A DNA stretch of 64,000 nucleotides from an uncultured Veillonella sp. (GCF_937981445.1 NZ_CALJON010000014.1:33361-97360), one strand, 5' to 3'; shown: positions 9,461-18,503, counted from the stretch's first letter. Numbers and translations: made by a program. Notes: generated by a model from the letters alone, not told the origin.

Positions 9461-9534
9461 AGGTATGCGTAAAAGCGTGTGTAAAGATACGCGTAATAAC
9501 ATATGTAATAGCATACGTAATAGTATGCAGTAGT
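9461..9534. repeat. Degenerate short repeats upstream of the rplM promoter
   Basis: Five imperfect units of 12-14 bases built on the theme CGTAATA-CATATG/CATACG follow one another, including a perfect GCATAC-gtaata-GTATGC inverted repeat at 9511-9528. They lie between murB and the ribosomal promoter. Function is unknown; simple repeat decay is possible. Confidence 0.5.
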
Positions 9535-9560
9535 ATATTGAAAATAGTTAAAGAAATAGC

Positions 9561-9590
9561 TTGACATACATAGGGTAAGTTGAGTATAAT
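9561..9590 (+). promoter_or_regulatory. Strong promoter of rplM-rpsI
   Basis: A perfect TTGACA (9561-9566) and a perfect TATAAT (9585-9590) are 18 bases apart, about 95 bases upstream of rplM. This is the best consensus promoter in the first half of the window. Confidence 0.88.
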
Positions 9591-9598
9591 ATTTCGGT

Positions 9599-9684
9599 AA
9601 GCATTAGTATCTTATTCCATTAGCCCCGGAAGGAGAGCATGATGCTTTTTGGTAAAGTAGTCGTTATGAGGAGGAATTAGCAGC
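9599..9684 (+). promoter_or_regulatory. Structured 5' leader of rplM (candidate L13 leader)
   Basis: The 5' UTR contains AAGCAT (9599-9604) that can pair with ATGCTT (9642-9647), enclosing an inner TTCC...GGAA hairpin, and is followed by a T-run. Low-GC Firmicutes often carry an autoregulatory L13 leader at this position; whether this sequence fits that family was not tested. Confidence 0.5.
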
Positions 9685-10125
9685 ATGAAAACTACATATA
9701 TGGCCAATCCGAACACTGTTGAACGGAAATGGTATGTTGTTGACGCTGAAGGTAAAACTTTAGGACGCCTTGCTGCCGAAGTAGCTAAAGTTCTTCGGGG
9801 CAAAAATAAACCAACTTTTACACCACATGTTGATACTGGTGACCATGTTATCGTTATCAACGCTGAAAAAGTTCGTTTAACTGGTAAAAAATTATTACAA
9901 AAAACGTATTTCCGTCATTCTGGTTACCCAGGTGGCTCTACATTCGTAACTGCTGGTAGCATGTTAGAAAAACATCCAGAACGCCTTGTTGAAATGGCAG
10001 TTCGTGGTATGCTTCCTAAAAACAAGCTAGGCGCTCAAATCTACCGTAAACTTAATGTTTATGCTGGTTCTGAGCATCCACATGCAGCTCAAAAACCTGA
10101 AGTTTTGGAATTTGATATTCGGTAA
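9685..10125 (+). CDS. rplM: 50S ribosomal protein L13
   Basis: The 146-residue protein has the L13 core motifs [27 protein letters not shown] and [11 protein letters not shown], and normal length. L13 is an early assembly protein of the large subunit. GAGGAGG lies ten bases upstream of ATG 9685; ATG 9700 is an alternative. It is followed after 23 bases by rpsI, the conserved L13-S9 pair. Confidence 0.97.
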   Translation: MKTTYMANPNTVERKWYVVDAEGKTLGRLAAEVAKVLRGKNKPTFTPHVDTGDHVIVINAEKVRLTGKKLLQKTYFRHSGYPGGSTFVTAGSMLEKHPERLVEMAVRGMLPKNKLGAQIYRKLNVYAGSEHPHAAQKPEVLEFDIR

Positions 10126-10148
10126 TCACCGGGAGGAGGAACATATAC

Positions 10149-10541
10149 ATGGCAGTAGCTCAGTACTACGGTACAGGTCGTAGAAAATCTTCCGTTGCCA
10201 GAGTTCGTCTGGTACCGGGCACAGGCAAAGTTACAATCAATAAACGTGATTTTAACGATTACTTTGGTCGTAAAACTTTGGAATTAATTATTAAACAACC
10301 ATTAGTGTTAACAGGCACTGTGGAACAATATGATGTTATCGCTGACGTAACTGGTGGCGGCCCATCTGGTCAAGCTGGTGCGATTCGTCACGGCATCTCT
10401 CGTGCTTTATTAGGTGTTGACAGCGAACTTCGTCAATCCCTTAAAAAAGCTGGTTTCTTAACTCGTGACCCACGTATGAAAGAACGTAAAAAATACGGTC
10501 TTAAGAAAGCTCGTAAGGCGTCTCAGTTCTCGAAACGTTAA
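10149..10541 (+). CDS. rpsI: 30S ribosomal protein S9
   Basis: The 130-residue protein matches S9 throughout, with [16 protein letters not shown] at the N-terminus and [15 protein letters not shown] in the middle. It ends in the basic tail [11 protein letters not shown], whose last Arg reaches the P-site tRNA in known ribosomes. A GGGAGGAGG site precedes it. The operon ends at the terminator directly behind. Confidence 0.98.
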   Translation: MAVAQYYGTGRRKSSVARVRLVPGTGKVTINKRDFNDYFGRKTLELIIKQPLVLTGTVEQYDVIADVTGGGPSGQAGAIRHGISRALLGVDSELRQSLKKAGFLTRDPRMKERKKYGLKKARKASQFSKR

Positions 10542-10555
10542 TATTTACAAATGGC

Positions 10556-10594
10556 AAACCCTACAAACCTCGCGTTTGTGGGGTTTCTTTTTTT
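10556..10594 (+). terminator. Intrinsic terminator of rplM-rpsI
   Basis: AAACCCTACAAAC pairs with GTTTGTGGGGTTT around a short CTCGC loop, followed by CTTTTTTT. Confidence 0.92.
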
Positions 10595-10627
10595 ATGTGT
10601 TTTTGTATAGTAGTCGCTTATAAGTCG

Positions 10628-10668
10628 AACAACGCCTCCTACAAAAGTAGGAGGCGTTGTTTATTTAA
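10628..10668. terminator. Second, perfect 15-bp hairpin behind rpsI
   Basis: AACAACGCCTCCTAC pairs without mismatch with GTAGGAGGCGTTGTT around an AAAA loop; TTATTTAATT follows. No gene is visible between it and the rpsI terminator. It may be a back-up terminator or the end of an unseen short transcript. Confidence 0.7.
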
Positions 10669-11429
10669 TTCTATATTTATTTAGTTCCGGTTTTATTTTC
10701 TTAAACTTTTTTCTAGTAGTAGATTGGTCTTATTTTGGTGATATTAGTATTTAATTTTTGGGGACAGGTAAGACTGACTTTGTATGATTGCGAATTTGGT
10801 ATAGCTATGATAATAGGTTAAATTGAAGCGAAATATAAACAATTTAAGAAGCATTTATAATATATATAACATTAATTATTATTAAAACTAGATGAAGGAA
10901 ATTATCGAATTGGTGAAAATAATGCTGAGAGTATAAGCTTTGTTCTACTTTTAGATATATTTATTTAACAGATTGAAAAATAAATTATTAATCATAGGTA
11001 AAATATATAGTTATTAGGAAAAATGAATAGTTTTACTATAAAAATTAAAAATGTAATGAACATATGATGAAACGATTGTTGATGAAAACTATACTGATAT
11101 AGTATAATCAGAATTGTGAATTTGAATGTTGATGTTATACTTATCAAAATAATTACTAAATTAATAAGTTTATCGACTGGAAGCTTAAGAAATGGGATTT
11201 ATATAAAGTTAAGGGATTATATACATTATTAAATCAACCATATAATGAATAAATTTATAGTGTTAATGAAATAGATAATCTAGTTACGCTAGAGTTAAAA
11301 TGAAAGAATAGTGAAAATTATCATTATAGGGATGTAACATTTCTTTTTGGGAAAACTAATTAAAACGTAAGAGGAGTTATTAGGTAAAGTAAAAACAGAA
11401 AAGAGTAGAAGAGTAAGTAGAGGTGTTAC
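10669..11429. other. AT-rich gene-free stretch upstream of the adhesin
   Basis: About 760 bases with very low GC and no frame above 60 codons on the plus strand. Two short stretches read like protein without a start: 29 codons ending near 10968 and about 33 codons around 11128-11230. They suggest a decayed gene. It must also hold the adhesin promoter, which I cannot place with confidence. Confidence 0.5.
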
Positions 11430-14400
11430 ATGAATAAGATTTATAAGATTGTATGGAGTCGTACTAAACATTGCTACATAGTAGCATCTGAATTTGCTAA
11501 GGGGCACACGAAGAGTAGTGTGAACAAAAACAAAAATATTGTTAAACTTGGTGTAAGTTTAGCTCTTATGGCTGTGTTAGGGAGTGTAGGAACGGAGCAC
11601 CCTGTGCAGGCGGCAACGCAACATGGTCCAAATGCAGAGGCTAAAGGCACGCAAGCAGTGGCTTTAGGTGATAGTGCGAAGGCAACGGCGAATCAAGCCA
11701 TTGCTATTGGTGGATCTGATGCAACTTTGAATAATAACTTCACTCGTGCCGCTGGTAATCAAAGTATTGCCATAGGCGGTAATGTACGTGTAGGTGGTTA
11801 TGGTACTATCGGTATTGGTGGCGATGATTTAGATACCTTTGCGGGTGCCACGGATTATAATCAATTCGGCTATAATAATTGGGTAGCAGGCAAAGGAAAC
11901 TATACAAATTATAATACTAATCCTACTTATGGTAATGGAGATGGTGCTGTTTTTGTAGGGGTACGTTCCATTGGATCTGGCCATGGTGCGGTAGCTTTAG
12001 GGGCATTAAGTCAAGCTTCTGAAAATGTAGCAACGGCACTCGGCATGGGAGCCACAGCAGATAAAGTGGGCTCTGTTGCTTTAGGGACGGCGTCTCATAC
12101 AACGAAAGATGCGGTGCAAGTAAGTAATGTGGCAATTAAAGGGACTACCTATAGTTTTGCGGGCTCCATTACATCTAAACCAGGAGCCGTTGTATCTGTA
12201 GGGAATAATACAGTACAACGGCAGATTATTAATGTGGCACCTGGTGCAGTATCGGCGACAAGTACAGATGCCATTAATGGATCTCAGTTGTATGCAGTAG
12301 CTAATAATATCACTAAAACGAATGTGGCTGTAGGTAGCAATAATTTAACTCTTGGTGTTAATGACACAACGAATACTAATGGTACTATTGCGTATACAGT
12401 GGATTTGTCACAAACGGCAAAGACGGCTATTGCTGATGTGCCAACAATTAAAACTAATTTAGCGAGTACTGCCGCAGTAGCCAATCAAGCAAAAACTGAT
12501 GTAGCAACAGCTCAGCGCACGGCTAATACGGCAGTCACAAATGCCAGTACTGCACAGACTACCGCTAATGCAGCCAGTACGGCAGCGGCTAATGTAAAGA
12601 TTACAGCTGAGGCTGCAAGTACCGCGGCGGCAGGGGCAACAAGTAAAGCGGAGGCTGCTTCAACAGTCGCGGCCACAGCAAGCAACACAGCTACACAAGC
12701 TAAGACAACGGCTGATACAGCGGTTACCAATGCTAATGCAGCTAAGAAGGATGCGAGCGATGCAAAACAAGCCGCTAATACAGCTAACACTAATGCAAAT
12801 ACTGCGTTGCAAACAGCTAACACAGCTAATACAAATGCAAATACGGAATTAACAAAAGCAAATACAGCCGTTCAAACAATCAATGTTGGTACTTCTGCTA
12901 ATTCCGGTACGGTAGCATTGAATAATACTAATAGTCGATTAAATCTTGTAGGTGTAGGCAGTGTAACTACTGCTGTATCGGGAACGAATGCAATTAATAT
13001 TGGCTTAACCTCCTCCGCTGAGAGCGCTATTAAAGCAGTGCCAAGTATTAGTACAGCGGTGACCCGCATTGACAGTACAGTAGGCAGTTTATCCACTACA
13101 GTGGGTACTGTATCATCTGCTGTATCAGGGCTTAATACAACGATGAATAATATTAGTACGGCTGTAAGTAATGCGGCAGGGGCTGTACAGGAATTCACTA
13201 TTGGAGCTAATAAAGATGGCAAAACAGGTGGATTTAAATTAAATAAAACGAATTCTCGTGCTGATTTTGTTGGCGCCAATGATAATAAAGATATTGTTAC
13301 GAGTATTGCTGGAAATCAGGTAGTATTTGATTTATCGAGTACAGCTAAAACAGCATTGAGTTCTGTGGCTAGTATAAGTACTGCCGCAAGCACTGCTTTA
13401 AGCACAGCTAATTCTACAGGCACTGCATTAACTGCTAATAATACAAAGGCGCAAGAGGCATTAGATGCGGCCAAGGCAGCAAAGTCTACGGCAGAAAAGG
13501 CAAATAGTACGGCTAGCGATGCAAAATCTGTAGCAGATAAAGCCAATAGTACAGCGGTACAGGCTAATAGTACAGCGGGTGAAGCAAAAACTACAGCAGA
13601 ACGAGCTAATAATGTAGCGACACAGGCAAATAGTACGGCTAGTGATGCAAAAACTGTAGCAGATAAAGCGAATAGCACTGCCACAGCGGCTAATAGCATA
13701 GCAAATACGGCTAAGAATACAGCTGATGCAGCTAGTACAGCAGCAAGCACGGCGCAAGGAGCAGCAGATAAAGCTCAAGGTACTGCCGATGCAGCTAAGA
13801 AGGTAGCCAATACGGCCGTTCAAACAATTACTGTTGGCACTGATACTAATCATAAGGCAAGTGGTGTTGCGCTAACAAAGGATAATAATCGTTTAGATAT
13901 TGTAGGACTAAAGAGCGTGTCTACAGCTGTATCTGGCAACTCTATTACTGTAGGTTTAATAGAGGCTGCTGAAAGCAGTATTGCAGCAGTGCCTGGTATT
14001 CAGACGTCTGTAACTGACTTAACTTCTAAAGTAGGTGGTTTAACTTCTACCGTTACAACAATCCAAACTGATTTAGGGACAGTTCAGCAAGACTTGGGTA
14101 CAGTGAAAAATGAATGGAATACAGTAAAAAATAGTGCTACTAATTCCATTCAATCTTTACAAATTGGTGCGGGCGCTAATTCTACACCAATTACTTTAGA
14201 TAAAAATAATACTAAAGTTGATATTGTGGGCGCTGATAATAATGCTCGTATTATGACTACTGTAGATGCAACAAACAAGGCTATTACTGTTGACTTATCT
14301 GATTCCTTCAAAAAACAGATTAATAATTTAGAAAATACAGCTAATGGATCTTCTGTTACGTATGTAACGAAGGATGGTGATAAAGTTGTTAAAATTGGCG

Positions 14401-17400
14401 ATACCTTCTATCCAGAAGGAACGACACTAGATAAAGATGGCAATCCAGTAGATGAAACTGGCAAACCTGCCACTAAGCAAGATGTAAAACCTGAAGATAT
14501 TAAAGTGACTGTAGGTGATGATACAACCCGTCAAATTGGCAATGTAGCTAGTGGTATTGATGGCACAGCAGGGAATGGTAAACCTGGTGCCGATGGTGCT
14601 ACACCAGCTATTAGTGCAGCGGAAGCTAAGACTGTAGTAGGCGGTGCTAATGGTAAGGATGGTTTATTAGGCAAAAATGGCACAGATTTAAACAATGTAG
14701 CTACGATTAAAGATCTTCAAGCAGTAGCACAAGCTGGCTTAGACTTCGCTGGCGATAGTGGTGAAGATGTGCATCGTGCGTTGAGCAATAAATTAACTCT
14801 TCAAGGTGGCGTAGCAAATAATGCTACCCTAACGGATGGTAATATTGGTGTGATTACCAACGATACTAAAGATGGCTTGTTAATCAAATTAAATAAAGAT
14901 ATTAAATTGGGGGATGCCGGTAGTGTAACAGCAGGGGGGACGACAATTGATAAGGATGGCGTCGCAACTAATAAAGTAACCGCTGGTAATACATCACTTG
15001 ATACGAATGGCATAAGTACGGCGAAAGTAACGGCAGGCAATACGACTATTGATACAAGTGGAGTAAGTGCTGCTAAAGTAACAACAGGCAGTACAACAGT
15101 TGATACAAATGGGATTTCTACAGCACAAGTAACAATTACTGACGGAGCTGTTTTATCGGCTACTGGTATGGATATGAAAGGTGATGCTATTACTGGTTTA
15201 AAAGCCGGTGAAAATGATACTGACGCAGTTAATTATTCACAGTTAAAATCGTTAGAAAATAAAGTAAGCAATATGGGCACTAATTCCCCGTCTAAGTTAG
15301 TGGATAATGCAGGTAATGAAGTTGTTAAAATTGGCGACCAATACTATCCAACTGGCACAGAACTTAAAGATGGCAAAACTGTTGACAAAGAGGGCAATGA
15401 AGTACAGCCAATTGATACTACAAAAACTCCAATTTCTGCAGCAACGAATACACCAAATAGTGGCTTAGGCCTCCAAGTGGGTGATGAGGCGAAAGCCATT
15501 ACTAATGATGGTGAAAATGGTGCAAATGCATTAGTTGGTGGCAAAGCTGGTGAAGATGGTAGTAAAACTGGCGGTCTTTTGCAAGCAGCTGGTAATGAAC
15601 TTGGTAAATTAGCTACCATTGGTGATTTACAAGCTGTAGCACAGGCTGGGTTAAACTTTGTTGGAGATACTGAAAATGTAACTGTACATCGTCCACTTAG
15701 CGATACCTTGGCTATTAAAGGTGGTATTTCTGACCTAGATAAGTTAACTGACAATAATATCGGTGTAGTAGCTAGTGAAACAGAGGGGTTAACAGTAAAA
15801 CTGGCTAAGCAGATTGACCTTGGCTCCGAGGGTAGCTTGAACCTTGGTGAAGCAGTAAGCTTAACTCCTAATACAGGACTTACTATTAAAAAAGATGGTA
15901 ATACAGCAGTATATGGTCCAGAAGGAACAAACTTAACTGACAAAGCAGGCAACACAACTGTAACCAGCGCAGCAGGCTCTACACTAACAGATGTTACAGG
16001 CAATAAAACTGTAACCAATGCTGCCGGATCTACATTAACGGACAAAGATGACAATTCCAATATTATCAATGCTAAAGGTGTTACTGTAAGCGACAAAGTT
16101 GGCAATTCTAATAGTACTACGGCGACGAAGTCTGAAATCAAAGATCAGAATGGCAATACGAATACGTCTACAGCTACAGAAAATAAATTAGATGACGGCA
16201 AAGGTAATACAAATACATCCACTGCCACTGAAATTAAATTAGTTGGTGAAAATGGTAAAACGAATACGTCTACCGCTGATGGTGTGACTGTTGAAAAAAC
16301 AGTTGATGGCAAAACGATTAGCAATTCCTTGACCGCTGACGCACTTACGGCTAAAGGGGCTGATGGAAAAGAGGCAACTGTAACATCTAAGGGCTTGACG
16401 TCTAAAGATGGCGATAAAGAGTCTAGTGTAAATGCTGGTGGCTTAACTACGAATGGTTCTGTTGTAGCTACTGATGCAGCTGGTAACCAAACGACAGTTA
16501 ATGGCAATGGTATTACTATTGATCCTAAAGAAGAAGGGAAAGGCAATGTATCCTTAACTAAAGATGGTCTTGATAATGGTGGCAACCGTCTTCAAAATGT
16601 TGGTGCTGCCGAAAAATCCGGTGATGCAGTTAACTTTAATCAATTTAAAGAATTAGAGAGAAAGTTTAGTGCTGCTGGAGGCATGGAAACTGTTGATAAG
16701 GATGGCGATAAAGTCATAACTATTGATGACAAAGTGTACAAGGTTGATGACAAAGGAAATCCAATTGCAGCAGATGGCACAAGGTTAACAGAAGTGGATG
16801 GCAAATATTATAATCCGTCTGATGTGACTGATGGTAAAGTGAATGAAGGAGCTAAGCCAGCAGATAGCACAGCTCAGGGCAATACATCTTTATCTTCTAA
16901 TGCAGGTGAAAGTGGCTTAGGTCTTGCTACAGCGCCGAGGTCAGCAGATGGGGTTGATAGAAGTCCAGCGATTTCTAGTGAAACTGCTAAACAGGCTATT
17001 GGTGGAAATAATGGACAAGGTGGTTTATTAGGTAGCACAGGTAGAGAGCTTAATAAATTATCGACTCTACAAGATTTGCAAGCTATTGCCGTATCTGGTC
17101 TTGATTTTGGTGGAGATACAGGCGCTGATGTGCATCGTCCATTAAGTACTAAACTTACTATTAAAGGTGGTATTTCTGATACTGATAATGTAACAGATAA
17201 GAATATTGGTGTAGTGGCTGATGGTTCTAATAGCTTGGAAATTAAATTAGCCAAGAATATCGATCTTACTGCTGATGGCAGTTTAAAACTTGGTGATACA
17301 GTTACGCTTGATGGCAAGGATGGCTTGACTATTAAAGGCGATGATGGCAATAGTGCAAATTATGGTGGCAATGGGTTAACTCTTACTGATACGAATGGTA

Positions 17401-18503
17401 ATAGCAATACGTTGACACCAAAAGACAGTACAATAGCCGATAATAAAGGAAATACGAATACTTCAAGTGCTACTCATAATACGATTTCAGATGGTAATGG
17501 TAATAGTATATCGAACAGTGCAGAGGGCACTACTGTTAAGGATAATAAAGGTAATGAAACCAATGTTAGAGCTGATGGTGTAGTGACTAAGGATGGGAAT
17601 GGAAGTAGTGCATCTGTGAATCCTAGTGGAGTATTTGTTGTAGATAAAGAGGGGAATACTACCTCTGTGAACTCTGACGGAGTATTGGCTGTAGATGAAG
17701 ATGGCAACACTACCTCTGTGAACCCTGAAGGGGTATCCTCTGTAGATAAAGAGGGTAATACGGCGTCTATGAATCCAGATGGCGTAGCTATTACAGATAA
17801 AGACGGCAATAAAACTACCGTTGACGCTAATGGTATTAGCCTGCAAGATAAAGAGGGCAATATTTACGTAACGATTGATAAAAATGGTTTAGGTGGTAAA
17901 GATGGGGCACCAATCGATTTTAAAGATGGTATTAATATACCAGGTGCGCTTACAGTTACACCGGAGACTAAAGACGCCAATGGTAATACTATTGCGCCAG
18001 TTATTGATGCTAAGGGAAATCGCATTCAAAATGTAGGCAATGGGATTTTACCAACTGATGCGGCTAATATTGGTCAGTTAGAACAAGTTCGTAGTGATGC
18101 TAAAAATCACAGTAATAATGTGGGCTCCATGACAGCTGCTTTAGCAGCACTCAATCCACTTCCTTATATGGGCGGTGAGAAAGGTCAGATTATGGCTGGT
18201 GTAGGTGTTTATGAAAATAAACAAGCCGTAGCATTAGGATATGCGTACACGCCGAATAATGATCAGCAATATACTTTAGGTGTATCCTATGGTGAAGGAG
18301 GTAAAACAATGGCCAATATGGGGGCGACCTTCCGTATTGGTGCTGGCGATTTTTCTGTAAACCAAGGAAAATCTACACAGGTTAAAGAATTACAACAAAC
18401 TGTTTCTGACTTACAATCACGGAATGCTCAATTGACAAATGATGTAGAAGAACTTAAACAGCTTGTACAGGAAATGCGTCAATCTATGAATGGTACAAAA
18501 TAA
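11430..18503 (+). CDS. Giant trimeric autotransporter adhesin (YadA-like, type Vc)
   Basis: This 2357-residue surface adhesin starts with an extended signal peptide region (MNKIYKIVWS... then a hydrophobic core ending in HPVQA). It continues with a YadA-type head (GTQAVALGDSAKA, NQAIAIGG, GAVALG repeats), a neck (STDAINGSQLYAV) and a long stalk. The stalk contains two Ala/Thr-rich heptad segments, three related modules with QAVAQAGLDF...DVHRxLSxKL...NIGV, and three arrays of a 17-residue repeat. The membrane anchor is at about residues 2234-2304 (LNPLPYMGGEKGQIMAGVG...GATFRIG). Unusually, 53 further residues follow the barrel. GAGGTG precedes ATG 11430. Trimer formation and adhesion are inferred from the family; the ligand is unknown. 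Confidence 0.95.
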   Translation: MNKIYKIVWSRTKHCYIVASEFAKGHTKSSVNKNKNIVKLGVSLALMAVLGSVGTEHPVQAATQHGPNAEAKGTQAVALGDSAKATANQAIAIGGSDATLNNNFTRAAGNQSIAIGGNVRVGGYGTIGIGGDDLDTFAGATDYNQFGYNNWVAGKGNYTNYNTNPTYGNGDGAVFVGVRSIGSGHGAVALGALSQASENVATALGMGATADKVGSVALGTASHTTKDAVQVSNVAIKGTTYSFAGSITSKPGAVVSVGNNTVQRQIINVAPGAVSATSTDAINGSQLYAVANNITKTNVAVGSNNLTLGVNDTTNTNGTIAYTVDLSQTAKTAIADVPTIKTNLASTAAVANQAKTDVATAQRTANTAVTNASTAQTTANAASTAAANVKITAEAASTAAAGATSKAEAASTVAATASNTATQAKTTADTAVTNANAAKKDASDAKQAANTANTNANTALQTANTANTNANTELTKANTAVQTINVGTSANSGTVALNNTNSRLNLVGVGSVTTAVSGTNAINIGLTSSAESAIKAVPSISTAVTRIDSTVGSLSTTVGTVSSAVSGLNTTMNNISTAVSNAAGAVQEFTIGANKDGKTGGFKLNKTNSRADFVGANDNKDIVTSIAGNQVVFDLSSTAKTALSSVASISTAASTALSTANSTGTALTANNTKAQEALDAAKAAKSTAEKANSTASDAKSVADKANSTAVQANSTAGEAKTTAERANNVATQANSTASDAKTVADKANSTATAANSIANTAKNTADAASTAASTAQGAADKAQGTADAAKKVANTAVQTITVGTDTNHKASGVALTKDNNRLDIVGLKSVSTAVSGNSITVGLIEAAESSIAAVPGIQTSVTDLTSKVGGLTSTVTTIQTDLGTVQQDLGTVKNEWNTVKNSATNSIQSLQIGAGANSTPITLDKNNTKVDIVGADNNARIMTTVDATNKAITVDLSDSFKKQINNLENTANGSSVTYVTKDGDKVVKIGDTFYPEGTTLDKDGNPVDETGKPATKQDVKPEDIKVTVGDDTTRQIGNVASGIDGTAGNGKPGADGATPAISAAEAKTVVGGANGKDGLLGKNGTDLNNVATIKDLQAVAQAGLDFAGDSGEDVHRALSNKLTLQGGVANNATLTDGNIGVITNDTKDGLLIKLNKDIKLGDAGSVTAGGTTIDKDGVATNKVTAGNTSLDTNGISTAKVTAGNTTIDTSGVSAAKVTTGSTTVDTNGISTAQVTITDGAVLSATGMDMKGDAITGLKAGENDTDAVNYSQLKSLENKVSNMGTNSPSKLVDNAGNEVVKIGDQYYPTGTELKDGKTVDKEGNEVQPIDTTKTPISAATNTPNSGLGLQVGDEAKAITNDGENGANALVGGKAGEDGSKTGGLLQAAGNELGKLATIGDLQAVAQAGLNFVGDTENVTVHRPLSDTLAIKGGISDLDKLTDNNIGVVASETEGLTVKLAKQIDLGSEGSLNLGEAVSLTPNTGLTIKKDGNTAVYGPEGTNLTDKAGNTTVTSAAGSTLTDVTGNKTVTNAAGSTLTDKDDNSNIINAKGVTVSDKVGNSNSTTATKSEIKDQNGNTNTSTATENKLDDGKGNTNTSTATEIKLVGENGKTNTSTADGVTVEKTVDGKTISNSLTADALTAKGADGKEATVTSKGLTSKDGDKESSVNAGGLTTNGSVVATDAAGNQTTVNGNGITIDPKEEGKGNVSLTKDGLDNGGNRLQNVGAAEKSGDAVNFNQFKELERKFSAAGGMETVDKDGDKVITIDDKVYKVDDKGNPIAADGTRLTEVDGKYYNPSDVTDGKVNEGAKPADSTAQGNTSLSSNAGESGLGLATAPRSADGVDRSPAISSETAKQAIGGNNGQGGLLGSTGRELNKLSTLQDLQAIAVSGLDFGGDTGADVHRPLSTKLTIKGGISDTDNVTDKNIGVVADGSNSLEIKLAKNIDLTADGSLKLGDTVTLDGKDGLTIKGDDGNSANYGGNGLTLTDTNGNSNTLTPKDSTIADNKGNTNTSSATHNTISDGNGNSISNSAEGTTVKDNKGNETNVRADGVVTKDGNGSSASVNPSGVFVVDKEGNTTSVNSDGVLAVDEDGNTTSVNPEGVSSVDKEGNTASMNPDGVAITDKDGNKTTVDANGISLQDKEGNIYVTIDKNGLGGKDGAPIDFKDGINIPGALTVTPETKDANGNTIAPVIDAKGNRIQNVGNGILPTDAANIGQLEQVRSDAKNHSNNVGSMTAALAALNPLPYMGGEKGQIMAGVGVYENKQAVALGYAYTPNNDQQYTLGVSYGEGGKTMANMGATFRIGAGDFSVNQGKSTQVKELQQTVSDLQSRNAQLTNDVEELKQLVQEMRQSMNGTK
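12481..12870 (+). repeat. First Ala/Thr-rich coiled-coil segment of the adhesin
   Basis: About 130 codons of near-heptad repeats rich in Ala, Thr and Asn (TANTAVT, STAAANV, NTANTNA types) ending in AVQTINVG. These presumably form part of the trimeric stalk. The low-complexity coding also produces long spurious frames on the minus strand. Confidence 0.75.
13448..13823 (+). repeat. Second Ala/Thr-rich heptad segment of the adhesin
   Basis: About 125 codons in clear seven-residue phase: STASDAK, SVADKAN, STAVQAN, STAGEAK, TTAERAN and so on, ending in AVQTITVG. The ending matches that of the first segment, which suggests an internal duplication. Confidence 0.8.
14922..15176 (+). repeat. Adhesin 17-residue repeat array 1 (5 units)
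   Basis: Four units of exactly 51 bases (type KVTAGNTTIDTSGVSAA) start at 14922, 14973, 15024 and 15075, and a fifth divergent unit follows. Conserved positions are V2, T3, G5, the D at 10 and the G at 13. Confidence 0.85.
15939..16295 (+). repeat. Adhesin 17-residue repeat array 2 (7 units)
   Basis: Seven units of exactly 51 bases, type DKAGNTTVTSAAGSTLT; the last ones read DGKGNTNTSTATEIKLV and GENGKTNTSTADGVTVE. The consensus is a charged start, Gly-Asn at 4-5 and alternating Thr/Ser. Confidence 0.88.
17388..17897 (+). repeat. Adhesin 17-residue repeat array 3 (10 units)
   Basis: Ten units of exactly 51 bases, type DKEGNTTSVNPEGVSSV. The consensus D-x-x-G-N at 1-5 and G-V at 13-14 is clear. 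Units 5-8 are the most alike at DNA level, which suggests recent expansion. Confidence 0.88.
18342..18500 (+). other. C-terminal coiled-coil extension beyond the adhesin beta-barrel
   Basis: The last 53 codons (residues 2305-2357) follow the final barrel strand. They contain five regular heptads with V-L, V-L, N-L, V-L and V-M at a/d positions (VKELQQT, VSDLQSR, NAQLTND, VEELKQL, VQEM). It would lie in the periplasm if the barrel inserts normally. Confidence 0.8.

Noticed and set aside
11923..17860. Long open frames on the minus strand inside the adhesin gene (up to 265 codons)
   Set aside because: They mirror the repetitive, biased codons of the adhesin and read as low-complexity Val/Ala/Pro/Ser strings without ribosome binding sites.
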